Under the pieces are notes generated by a model. It did not search any database and had not been told where the DNA came from. It worked only from the letters and a program-made list of their open reading frames with translations. Positions 10,912 to 17,517 of a DNA stretch of 39,040 nt are shown here, in pieces. The DNA comes from an archaeon (GTDB lineage: Archaea > Asgardarchaeota > Hermodarchaeia > Hermodarchaeales > Hermodarchaeaceae), in the NCBI GenBank assembly GCA_016550485.1, contig JABXGV010000140.1, positions 1-39,040 on the forward strand, in the 5' to 3' direction. Position 1 is the stretch's first letter, and every line of letters starts with the position of its first letter. The position numbers and the translations under genes were made by a program.

Positions 10912-11721
10912 CTAGGAATCGGGTTTCTTGAAAATGAGGATATATTCGTGGACTTTGTTTACTCGGAAAACATATGGGAACCCGAGAGGTCTGAGGTTGT
11001 GATATTCGTGGTGGCGGTCCCAGATTATGATGTCTTCAAGAGAGAAACCGGTCTCTCTCATTTGCTGAATGCAGTCCATGTGAAGGGGGTAGAATCTGCT
11101 ACCCTTTCGGAGGTCCATTACAACAAGAATACACCAATGACTAGGTTTCAGCACCGTGAACAGTTGTTCAAATACGCTGCTCAGGGCGTCTAGGAACTGG
11201 TTGTAGTCAGTGATGTTTCCAATATCTTGCTCTGATGGGCTGTACGGTCGAGGCTGCTTCCCGTCTGCAGTGCGGCGTTGGCAGTGGATATCCCAGTAAG
11301 GCGGCGATGTGACAACGAGGTCCACAGAGTCTGACTCTATGTACCGTCCGATGCGGCGCGCGTCCTCATGATAAATTACTGGGGCTGGAACGTCTTCTTG
11401 GTTAGAGCAGTTTTGCAGACGTTGTTTGGCAAGTGAAATGAACTCGGAGGAAATCTCAAACCCCACGCCCTGCCGTTTGAGTTCTTGAGCCGCAACTAGC
11501 GTGCTGCCCACGCCCATAAAGGGGTCGAAAACCACATCCCCTGGGCGAGTGTAGATGTCCAGTAACCGTTTTACTAGGGCTACCGGAAACAACGCTGGAT
11601 GTCGGAGGCGGGTTTCCTCCATGGTCTTTGTTAAATCCCAGATACTAATTGAATAGCGCGTCCAGGTTTTTCCATCTAGCGTATTTAACCGTCTTTTGCT
11701 GCGGCGCGGCTTCTCGGGCAT
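10912..11721 (-). CDS. DNA methyltransferase of the N4-cytosine/N6-adenine class (orphan)
   Basis: About 269 residues. The S-adenosylmethionine-binding motif DPFMGVGST (66-74) comes before the catalytic TSPPYW (138-143), the order opposite to beta-class enzymes. An N-terminal block of the type seen in archaeal modification methylases (SISIWDL...HPALFPVALVKRL) precedes them. The start is set by a perfect GAGGTG at 11729-11734: ATG 11721 is seven bases away and ATG 11724 four; the longer frame from 11772 ignores this site. No restriction enzyme is nearby, so it is either a solitary epigenetic methylase or an RNA-acting relative. TSPPYW favours a cytosine-N4 or adenine-N6 amino group as target. 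It lies 80 bases downstream of the GTPases. Confidence 0.83.
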   Translation of the reverse strand: MPEKPRRSKRRLNTLDGKTWTRYSISIWDLTKTMEETRLRHPALFPVALVKRLLDIYTRPGDVVFDPFMGVGSTLVAAQELKRQGVGFEISSEFISLAKQRLQNCSNQEDVPAPVIYHEDARRIGRYIESDSVDLVVTSPPYWDIHCQRRTADGKQPRPYSPSEQDIGNITDYNQFLDALSSVFEQLFTVLKPSHWCILVVMDLRKGSRFYPLHMDCIQQMRETGFSLEDIIIWDRHHEYHNLRPLGFPYVFRVNKVHEYILIFKKPDS

Positions 11722-11802
11722 CATAAGGCACCTCAAGGACACAAACTCTTTCATCGTACTAAAAGTCTGCATTCCTACAAGAACCAGAAAGACCAGCCAA
11801 AC

Positions 11803-12342
11803 CTAAGGCGTATCAGTTGACTTCTTTATGACAAGTTGAGCTAGTCCATGAAAGGCTGCTTCTACGTTCTGCCCTGAAAGTGCCGAGGTCTCGTAGAACT
11901 CTGCCCCAAACCTACTAGCCAGTTCTTCACCCGAGCTCGTTTCCACTACACGCTGATCAACAAGGTCCGCCTTGGTTCCCCACAACGCAGGTGTATATCT
12001 CTCAATAGCCCGATTAACTTCTGGCAACCACCGCTCCTCAATGTGGTTAAAGGACTCTAATCGTGTCAAGTCAAAGGCGAAAACCACACCATCAGCCCCC
12101 TGGTAGTACTTCTGCCGCAAGAATTGGAAGCGTTCTTGCCCTCCAGTGTCCCATAAGCTAAGCGTAACGTGGGCGCCGTCAATGTAAACTTCCTTTACTA
12201 CAAGATTTATGGCCAAAGTCGTAATGTATGAATGGCTGAAGGTTCCAGTGGCGAAGCGGCGAACAAGTGAGGATTTGCCTACAGCCCAGTCGCCGCAAAT
12301 GACGATTTTAAATCTGTAGCTTGCCTGTGTCTCGCCGCCCAT
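11803..12342 (-). CDS. Rab/Ras-like small GTPase (copy 1)
   Basis: 179-residue Ras-superfamily G domain. The P-loop GDWAVGKSS is at 17-25; the switch I threonine lies in the ITTLA stretch near 41-42; G3 is DTGGQE (65-70), where most relatives have DTAGQE; G4 is GTKAD (122-126), with Thr in place of the usual Asn of NKxD; G5 is ETSAL (151-155). The C-terminus has no cysteine, so no prenylation site. Membrane attachment, if any, must use another route. It is a tandem paralogue of the next gene, roughly 60% identical by eye. Such Rab-like GTPases are abundant in Asgard archaea but occur elsewhere in archaea. ATG 12342 has AGGTTGA upstream. The real partners are unknown. Confidence 0.9.
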   Translation of the reverse strand: MGGETQASYRFKIVICGDWAVGKSSLVRRFATGTFSHSYITTLAINLVVKEVYIDGAHVTLSLWDTGGQERFQFLRQKYYQGADGVVFAFDLTRLESFNHIEERWLPEVNRAIERYTPALWGTKADLVDQRVVETSSGEELASRFGAEFYETSALSGQNVEAAFHGLAQLVIKKSTDTP

Positions 12343-12452
12343 AGAATCAACCTACCGAGTCAGTTCTATTGAATAGGCGAGTAGACTTTCTTCATCCAGT
12401 GTTTATTATACATTCGGTTATCACGTTATTTGAGTAAAGAGCCCCCAACCCT

Positions 12453-13031
12453 TCACTCTTTGGGTTTGGTGAGCGTCTTTGTCAGCAGAAGCTGAGCGAG
12501 ACTGTGGAAGGCCTTTTCGACATTCGCCCCGGTCAAGGCTGAAGTTTCATAATAGGTAGCGTCGATGCGCCGGGCGAGGTCCTCGCCGGACCGTGTGGTC
12601 ACCACGCGTTGCTCTGCCAAGTCCGCTTTAGTACCTATCAGAATCGTCGTATATCCTTGAACAGCGCTGTCTACTTCAGGCTTCCAGCGTTTTTCAATAT
12701 GATGATAGGATTCCGGGCGAGTTAAATCGTAGACAAAAATAACGGCCTTGGCGTTTTTGTAGTATTCCTTCCTCATTTTCTCGAATCGCTCTTGTCCAGC
12801 AGTATCCCAAATCGATAGGTCTATGTGAAATCCTTCGATGGATACTTCTGTTTTTACAAAGCTGACAGCTAGTGTAGTCTTGTAATCATAGGAGAATGTT
12901 CCAGTGGAAAAACGGCGTACAAGAGATGTCTTTCCAACCGCGTAGTCTCCACAGATTATTACTTTGAACAGGTACGACTGCGTTGCTTCACTAGCCAAAG
13001 AACTTGACCTCGATTTTACCGCGGCTTCCAT
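12453..13031 (-). CDS. Rab/Ras-like small GTPase (copy 2)
   Basis: 192-residue Ras-superfamily GTPase with P-loop GDYAVGKTS (28-36), canonical G3 DTAGQE (76-81), G4 GTKADL (133-138) and G5 ETSAL (162-166). It has a 17-residue serine-rich N-terminal extension (KSRSSSLASEA) compared with copy 1, and no C-terminal cysteine. A TTTAAA box centred near 13056 lies 25 bases before ATG 13031, so the message is probably leaderless. The gene heads a group with copy 1, the methyltransferase and the zinc-ribbon protein. Confidence 0.92.
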   Translation of the reverse strand: MEAAVKSRSSSLASEATQSYLFKVIICGDYAVGKTSLVRRFSTGTFSYDYKTTLAVSFVKTEVSIEGFHIDLSIWDTAGQERFEKMRKEYYKNAKAVIFVYDLTRPESYHHIEKRWKPEVDSAVQGYTTILIGTKADLAEQRVVTTRSGEDLARRIDATYYETSALTGANVEKAFHSLAQLLLTKTLTKPKE

Positions 13032-13098
13032 ATCAATTCAGTTATAATTTTTCCTTTAAAGCTACCGAAAGTCTTGTTCTTACATGAACCCTGAACGG

Positions 13099-13764
13099 CT
13101 AGTTTTGACGCTGTCCATAAGGACATAGTGAGACTATTGGACAAATATTGCATTGGGGGTCTCGGGCCTGGCAGATGTGTCGCCCAAAGGTGATGAAGAG
13201 CTGATTGATAATTCCCCACAGTTGTTTGGGGAGTATTTTCATGAGATCCTGTTCGACTTTCTCGGGAGTAGACCCTGCGGTTAATTCGAGGCGGCGACTA
13301 ATACGAAAAACATGGGTGTCAACGGCAATCCCTTCCACAATACCGAACGCGCGTGTTAACACGATGTTTGCCGTTTTCCGCCCAACACCGTGCAGACTGA
13401 GGAGCTCGTCCATAGTGCGGGGGACTTTTCCATCAAACTGTTGGATAAGCATCTGGCACGTGGTCTGGATGTATCGCGCTTTTTGTCGATAGTATCCCAC
13501 CGCAAAGATGTCTAATTCGAGTTGGTGGAGGTCCGTAGTCGCGAAGCTTTCAGCGTTCCGATATTTACGAAACAGTGTTTGGGTTACGCGATTCACTTGG
13601 GCATCGGTTGATTGAGCTGAGAGGATGGTCGCGACTAATACCTCGAAAGGATTTCGGGCTTTGAGTGTTACGTGGCTCTCTGGATACGTTTCTTTAAGGA
13701 GCTGGACAATCTGCATCGCCCGTGTTTCTACGTTATTCGCGTGAGGCAAGGCACTATCTCGCAT
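13099..13764 (-). CDS. nth: Endonuclease III (DNA glycosylase/AP lyase)
   Basis: Base-excision repair enzyme that removes oxidised pyrimidines and nicks the abasic site. The helix-hairpin-helix and catalytic lysine are in LHGVGRKTAN, the catalytic aspartate is in VDTHVFRISRR, and the C-terminal [4Fe-4S] loop has the standard spacing C-x6-C-x2-C-x5-C (CQARDPQCNICPIVSLC). 221 residues is normal; translation may start internally at the methionine before QIVQLL. It ends about 70 bases before the GTPase gene and is divergent from RNase P RNA. Confidence 0.95.
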   Translation of the reverse strand: MRDSALPHANNVETRAMQIVQLLKETYPESHVTLKARNPFEVLVATILSAQSTDAQVNRVTQTLFRKYRNAESFATTDLHQLELDIFAVGYYRQKARYIQTTCQMLIQQFDGKVPRTMDELLSLHGVGRKTANIVLTRAFGIVEGIAVDTHVFRISRRLELTAGSTPEKVEQDLMKILPKQLWGIINQLFITFGRHICQARDPQCNICPIVSLCPYGQRQN

Positions 13765-13835
13765 GAGGGATTGGCATACATTCAGTGCAAAAACAAAAGA
13801 AGTATTTGCCCTTTCTAGAAGGACTGAGAAGTAAT

Positions 13836-13844
13836 CCTTAAATG
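13836..13844 (+). promoter_or_regulatory. TATA box of RNase P RNA
   Basis: CCTTAAATG lies about 25 bases before the predicted RNA 5' end near 13866, as expected for an archaeal promoter. Confidence 0.55.
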
Positions 13845-13865
13845 CAGCACCGATTCATCTTAGAG

Positions 13866-14256
13866 ATGTGGTTCAGAGAGGAAGGGCGGCTGCCGGGCGC
13901 GTAGCGTCTGAGGAAGGTCCGTCCTCCCCTGTGCGGCGATACGGTGAAATCCGTAGGGCGAGAGCTCTGCTCTGGGAACAGAAACGACACGCCCACCGCT
14001 GAGATGACAATGATGCAGCCGAGGGCCCTAATTTGTGGGTCCAAGCGGCAATCCGGTAACGGTGCGCCTGTTAACCTGTTGAGGATGGCGGTGGAACCGT
14101 TGAAACGGCCCATCATCGTGGGAGCAAGCCCAAATAGGCTGCCGATGAGGTGCACACTAAGGCGGCGGGTAGGGTGCTTAGCTGAATGCCGCTAAGCCGT
14201 TCGAGGCAACTCGGTCGGCCTAACAGAAGATGGCCTACTCTCCTCACTGGGCCACC
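13866..14256 (+). ncRNA. rnpB: RNase P RNA
   Basis: Catalytic RNA that trims tRNA 5' leaders. The conserved blocks are seen in order: CR-I as GAGGAAGGTCC (near 13910-13920), the archaeal CAGAAACGACAC box (near 13979-13990), and the closing CR-V as ACAGAAGATGGCCTA (near 14223-14237). P1 can form between GTGG (13868-13871) and CCAC (14252-14255), which sets the approximate ends. Open frames crossing this region on both strands (13838-14155 minus, 13944-14195 plus) are shadows. At about 390 bases it is within the archaeal type A size range. tsr3 follows directly. Confidence 0.9.
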
Positions 14257-14280
14257 CACTTTCCAGTTTCGGTGTGCGTA

Positions 14281-14808
14281 TTGAGTATTCCACGAATTTT
14301 GGTGCTGAGGATTCCAGGATGTGACCCAAAACGGTGTAGCGCGTTAAAGCTAGCCCGGCATGGATTTGTACGATTATTACGAACCCCTCGCCAGATTCGA
14401 CGGCGTACAATTGCGCTCAATCCATTCGCAGAGAAGGCGTTATCCCCAGCAGACCGCGAATTTGCTGAACAAGCGGGTATCTTAGTGTTGGATTGTTCTT
14501 GGAGCGAGGCGCAGGAACGGTTTCAAGATCGTCTCCGCGGCGAGCAACGATGCCTTCCTTATCTTGTTGCAGCAAATCCTGTCAATTATGGTCGGGTAGG
14601 AAAACTGAGCTCGGTAGAAGCGGCGGCGAGTGCTTTGTACATCCTCGGGCATCCTGAAACAGCACAGCGGATGCTGGGGCTATTCAAATGGGGACCACAC
14701 TTTCTCGAATTAAATAGAGAACCCTTATCCGAGTATGCTTCTGCGACTGATAGCAGTGATGTCATTGCACGTCAGCAATTGTTTATGCCTAACCCACGAA
14801 GTCAATAG
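14281..14808 (+). CDS. tsr3: Tsr3-type small-subunit rRNA aminocarboxypropyltransferase
   Basis: Homologue of Tsr3 (formerly DUF367), which transfers the aminocarboxypropyl group of S-adenosylmethionine to a uridine derivative of small-subunit rRNA (in eukaryotes the last step to m1acp3-psi). Family motifs are DPKRCSALKLARHG (near residues 11-24), LDCSWSEAQ, RCLPYLVAANPVNYG and KLSSVEAAASALYILG. TTG 14281 is chosen because GGTG at 14271-14274 is a spaced ribosome site and because the longer frame from 14230 would begin inside RNase P RNA. About 175 residues. It immediately follows rnpB and may be co-transcribed with it. Confidence 0.9.
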   Translation: MSIPRILVLRIPGCDPKRCSALKLARHGFVRLLRTPRQIRRRTIALNPFAEKALSPADREFAEQAGILVLDCSWSEAQERFQDRLRGEQRCLPYLVAANPVNYGRVGKLSSVEAAASALYILGHPETAQRMLGLFKWGPHFLELNREPLSEYASATDSSDVIARQQLFMPNPRSQ

Positions 14809-14820
14809 AACACCTCGTAA

Positions 14821-16359
14821 TTATTCTTCTATCGAAATCTGTGAGTGGTATAAGGCTCGGATAGCTCCAGGGTCAATGATTACTCTGTGGATGTGTTCTG
14901 TCAAGTCGGAAGCTACAAGCCCAACACCTTTGTCTTGAAAAGCAAGTTGCCCTGCCGCGCCATTAATGAAGGCGCCAACACAGGCAGCAAGAAAGGACTG
15001 AACCCCTTGCGCGCGGATTCCTGAGATAACTCCTGCTAGCACATCACCTGTTCCTCCAATAGACAGTGCTGGAGTACCTGTCCAGTTGTAGCGTGTCTTT
15101 TCTGGGTCAGCGATGATATCAACTGGGCCTTTCAACAAGACTACACAGCCTAGTTTTCTGGCTAGAGTTCGAACTTCTTGCGCTCTTTTATCCAAGGATT
15201 GTGAAACCGTGCGCCCAGTGATATAACTGAGCTCCCCCGCGTGAGGAGTGATAATGGTAGTTGAACTCAGCTTCTCTACCTCTGAGATAACTTTGAGGGC
15301 ATCAGCATCGACTATTGTGGGTTTATCGTGCTGAGCAGCCAGTGAAAAAACCTGACGTGCTGCTGCCAACGTCTCGCTGTGTTCACCCAGGCCTGGACCT
15401 ATTAGTAGCGCATCTACTTGTTTGATACTACCGTGGATCTTTGAAAGGGTAGCTTCTTTGAGTATTTTTGTTTTAAAGGGAATAGGGATGATATCTGGGG
15501 ACTGGCTAGTGGCTGCAGAAATGACATTTGGCGGTGCAGCCAAGTAGATAATATCTACTCCACTCCTAAGTGCTCCAAGGCTTGCTAGAATTGGTGCACC
15601 GACATATCTGTCACTTCCTCCGATGATAAGAAGACGGCCAAAGTCACCTTTCTTTGTGTGTGGATGGCGTGGCTTGTATACTCGGAGGATATCTCCTGGA
15701 CCAATATAGAGTTCTGCTTCGGGTGGTATTCCAATATCCGCGACAACAAGCTTTCCAATATGTTCCTTTCCTCGAACAAGACCCTGTTTTGGGCGGTGGA
15801 AGGTTATAGTGATGTCTGGCTGAAATGCAGATTCCGTTGTTAGTACTCCAGTATCTGGGTGGAGACCAGTAGGCAGGTCCACCGCGATCTTAGTGCCTGA
15901 CATCCGGTTCATTAACTGCAGTGCCTGAAGCATCGGCTCTCTTGGAGTCCCCCTCATACCTGTTCCAAGTATCGCGTCAACAACAACAGATGACTTGATA
16001 TCAGGTAACTCAGAGGCGCTGCGAACAACGTGGATTCGAAGAGAGTGATGCATCTTGTTAACAATTTCCCAATTGATTAACGCCTCCGCGTGTTTAATCA
16101 ACGAAGGGTTTCCAAGAACAACAAGATGGATTTTGCAGTGCGAAGCTAGATGCCGCGCTGTTACAAAGCCATCGCCGCCATTTCCTCCAAGCCCTGAGAA
16201 GATTACGACACAAGACTCTGGTTTAATCCGTTTCAGAATTTCATCCGCCACGGCACGTCCTGCATTTTCCATTAGAAGCAGGCGGCTAATCCCTAGATGC
16301 TCTGCATTCCCTTCGATAGCCACCATTTCCTCAGAAGAAATCGCATCAGAGATTTTCAT
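14821..16359 (-). CDS. nnr: Bifunctional NAD(P)HX epimerase/dehydratase
   Basis: Metabolite-repair enzyme that restores hydrated NADH or NADPH. The N-terminal YjeF_N epimerase domain (about residues 1-210) has LLMENAGRAVA, FSGLGGNGGDGFVTARHL and DAILGTGMRG. The C-terminal ADP-dependent dehydratase domain (about 225-500) has GDFGRLLIIGGSDRYVGAP, TPHAGELSYITG, LLKGPVDIIA and the ribokinase-like GGTGDVLAG. 512 residues, standard for the fused form. ATG 16359 has GAGTGGAT seven bases upstream; TTG 16362 is the adjacent alternative. Divergent from the small Lrp-domain gene, and convergent with tsr3 at its 3' end. Confidence 0.95.
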   Translation of the reverse strand: MKISDAISSEEMVAIEGNAEHLGISRLLLMENAGRAVADEILKRIKPESCVVIFSGLGGNGGDGFVTARHLASHCKIHLVVLGNPSLIKHAEALINWEIVNKMHHSLRIHVVRSASELPDIKSSVVVDAILGTGMRGTPREPMLQALQLMNRMSGTKIAVDLPTGLHPDTGVLTTESAFQPDITITFHRPKQGLVRGKEHIGKLVVADIGIPPEAELYIGPGDILRVYKPRHPHTKKGDFGRLLIIGGSDRYVGAPILASLGALRSGVDIIYLAAPPNVISAATSQSPDIIPIPFKTKILKEATLSKIHGSIKQVDALLIGPGLGEHSETLAAARQVFSLAAQHDKPTIVDADALKVISEVEKLSSTTIITPHAGELSYITGRTVSQSLDKRAQEVRTLARKLGCVVLLKGPVDIIADPEKTRYNWTGTPALSIGGTGDVLAGVISGIRAQGVQSFLAACVGAFINGAAGQLAFQDKGVGLVASDLTEHIHRVIIDPGAIRALYHSQISIEE

Positions 16360-16450
16360 CAATTATCCACTCAATTCAGTGAAAGTTATAGCAATACAAA
16401 GCTTTTTGCGGAATATACTATTAGAATTAATGCTAATTGAGGTGGATTCA

Positions 16451-16687
16451 TTGCCGAAGGCCTATGTTTTAATCATCGCAAAGAAAACGGTTGATAAGGA
16501 TGCCTTCATAGAATCGTTAATGGAGATTGAAGAGGTCAAAGAAGCTTACATAGTACTTTACAACTACGATGTACTTGCCAAAATCGAAGTGAAAGACATC
16601 AAGCAACTTAAGCACACAATCATCAGCAAGATTCGGCAACTTCCTCAAGTAGAGAAGACAGTCACTTTGATTGCCGCTGAAAACTAG
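16451..16687 (+). CDS. Stand-alone Lrp/AsnC ligand-binding (RAM) domain protein
   Basis: 78-residue protein matching only the C-terminal effector-binding domain of Lrp/AsnC regulators: an alpha-beta ferredoxin-like fold (KAYVLIIAKK, then IEEVKEAYIVLYNYDVLAKIEV, then LPQVEKTVTLIA). There is no DNA-binding helix-turn-helix. The TTG start at 16451 has a perfect GAGGTGG at 16439-16445; a longer open frame from 16055 runs through the 5' end of nnr on the other strand and is not credible. Solo RAM proteins in archaea form rings that bind amino acids and may modulate full-length Lrp partners. The ligand here is unknown. Confidence 0.85.
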   Translation: MPKAYVLIIAKKTVDKDAFIESLMEIEEVKEAYIVLYNYDVLAKIEVKDIKQLKHTIISKIRQLPQVEKTVTLIAAEN

Positions 16688-16714
16688 GTTCGAGGAGAAT
16701 GTGTTCGGCAGTAC

Positions 16715-17047
16715 TTACCGTTCACTTTTCCCTAGAAGGTCCTGTAGCTCATCCACAGTTAAATCCCTCGGTGGTAGCACAATCTCAGCACCATAGCTGT
16801 ATTGCTCTACCTTGCGTCCGACTTGATCAACTCGCTCGAATAGCTTCGCATATAGTTTCATAGCCTGGTCGATTGAGCCCCACCGTGCCTCCTCAAAAAT
16901 AACGTCCCATAATTCCTCAATCTCTTTCAATACCTGTTCACGGCTCTGCTCCTCTACAAGTATGTATCCTTCACCCGCCACACGTAACACCAATACCAAA
17001 TCAACAACTCCGCGAAACCTTGTGACAATACATTGCTGCAGTATCAC
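16715..17047 (-). CDS. Conserved-looking hypothetical protein
   Basis: About 110 residues. It begins with a beta-rich part (TRFRGVVDLVLVLRVAGEGYILVEEQ), followed by two amphipathic helices rich in Glu and aromatic residues (EEARWGSIDQAMKLYAKLFERV) and an acidic end. I do not recognise the family. The start is uncertain: GTG 17047 sits close to a TTTAAA box (17052-17060), so translation may begin at a downstream TTG. The frame is open over its whole length without overlap to another gene, which supports it being real. It is convergent with the Lrp-domain gene. Confidence 0.55.
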   Translation of the reverse strand: MILQQCIVTRFRGVVDLVLVLRVAGEGYILVEEQSREQVLKEIEELWDVIFEEARWGSIDQAMKLYAKLFERVDQVGRKVEQYSYGAEIVLPPRDLTVDELQDLLGKSER

Positions 17048-17101
17048 TCAAAACCTTTAAAGAGTGTTTTTCTGAACCCATACACAACCCAAAAATCAAA
17101 C

Positions 17102-17213
17102 GGGCTCCTAGCTCAGCCAGGTTAGAGTGTCGGGCTAACACGCGCCAGAACTCCTGACGTGGGTCCCGAATTTAACCCGATGATCGCGGGTTCAAATCCC
17201 GCGGAGCCCGCCA
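17102..17213 (+). tRNA. tRNA-Lys(TTT) with an intron between positions 33 and 34
   Basis: Acceptor GGGCTCC (17102-17108) pairs with GGAGCCC (17203-17209), discriminator G, and CCA is encoded (17211-17213). The D stem is GCTC/GAGT and the T arm GCGGG-TTCAAAT-CCCGC. The anticodon stem TCGGG is followed by CT, then an insert at 17137-17170 (34 bases), then TTTAACCCGA. Removing the insert gives CGGGCTTTTAACCCG, the usual lysine anticodon arm. The insert ends in CCCGAA, so CGGG can pair with CCCG as the 4-bp centre of a bulge-helix-bulge with three-base bulges CTA and AAT cut as CT^A and AA^T. Without splicing the loop would read an implausible AAC anticodon. A CTTTAAAG box (17054-17061) is upstream and a T-rich stretch (17214-17230) downstream. 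Confidence 0.9.
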
Positions 17214-17271
17214 CTTTTCTTAATTATTTTGACAAGTTTCGCTCTTCAAGTGGATATCAAGAGGGGTGAAG

Positions 17272-17436
17272 TGGTGCGGGGGGCGGGATTCGAACCCGCG
17301 CAGGCCTACGCCACCGGGACCTGAACCCGGCTCATCTAGTCTCCCAGAAACAATCACCCAAATCGGGTTCTGTTTCGGGGTTTGACCATGCTTTGGTCAC
17401 TTCTGGCACGCGTGCCAGAAGTCCTGACACCCCCGC
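17272..17436 (-). tRNA. tRNA-Leu(CAG) with two introns in the D arm
   Basis: Acceptor GCGGGGG (17436-17430) pairs with CCCCCGC (17282-17276); discriminator A and encoded CCA (17274-17272) follow. The anticodon arm CCGGG-TTCAGGT-CCCGG is uninterrupted with CAG at 17323-17321. A 14-base class II variable arm and T arm GCGGG-TTCGAAT-CCCGC follow. Between TG (8-9) and the anticodon stem there are about 98 bases instead of about 20. Removing 17423-17393 and 17381-17336 leaves stem TCA/TGA with loop GAGCATGGTCAAA, a normal leucine D arm. Exon 2 is then only 11 bases. Bulge-helix-bulge pairing is seen at both (GTC/GAC for the first, GGTC/GACT for the second). The first intron's ends could shift by one base each. 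Confidence 0.85.
17399..17422. repeat. Perfect 24-base palindrome inside the first tRNA-Leu intron
   Basis: Positions 17399-17422 equal their own reverse complement, centred on GGCACGCGTGCC. It forms nearly the whole first intron of tRNA-Leu and would be the inner helix of its splicing motif. Its perfection, including the centre, leaves no unpaired loop beyond what steric limits force. Confidence 0.9.
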
Positions 17437-17517
17437 TAGGAGAATGAGGGGCGGTTTAGGCTGGAATGGGTTGGAGATAAGTTTTTCTTCTTGAGGGGGG
17501 TTATCCGTTCTTTGTGG

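Noticed and set aside
13838..14195. Open frames on both strands (105 and 83 codons)
   Set aside because: The region is RNase P RNA; the frames cross its conserved boxes.
14230..14281. Longer N-terminus for Tsr3
   Set aside because: It would begin within the CR-V end of RNase P RNA, and family homology starts only after TTG 14281.
16055..16450. N-terminal extension of the Lrp-domain protein to 210 residues
   Set aside because: It is antisense to the conserved epimerase domain of Nnr, and the real start has a perfect ribosome site at 16439-16445.
17102..17213. Reading this tRNA as Val(AAC) with a canonical intron at 37/38
   Set aside because: Archaea avoid A34, and the 37/38 cut leaves no 4-bp central helix; the 33/34 intron yields an exact lysine arm.
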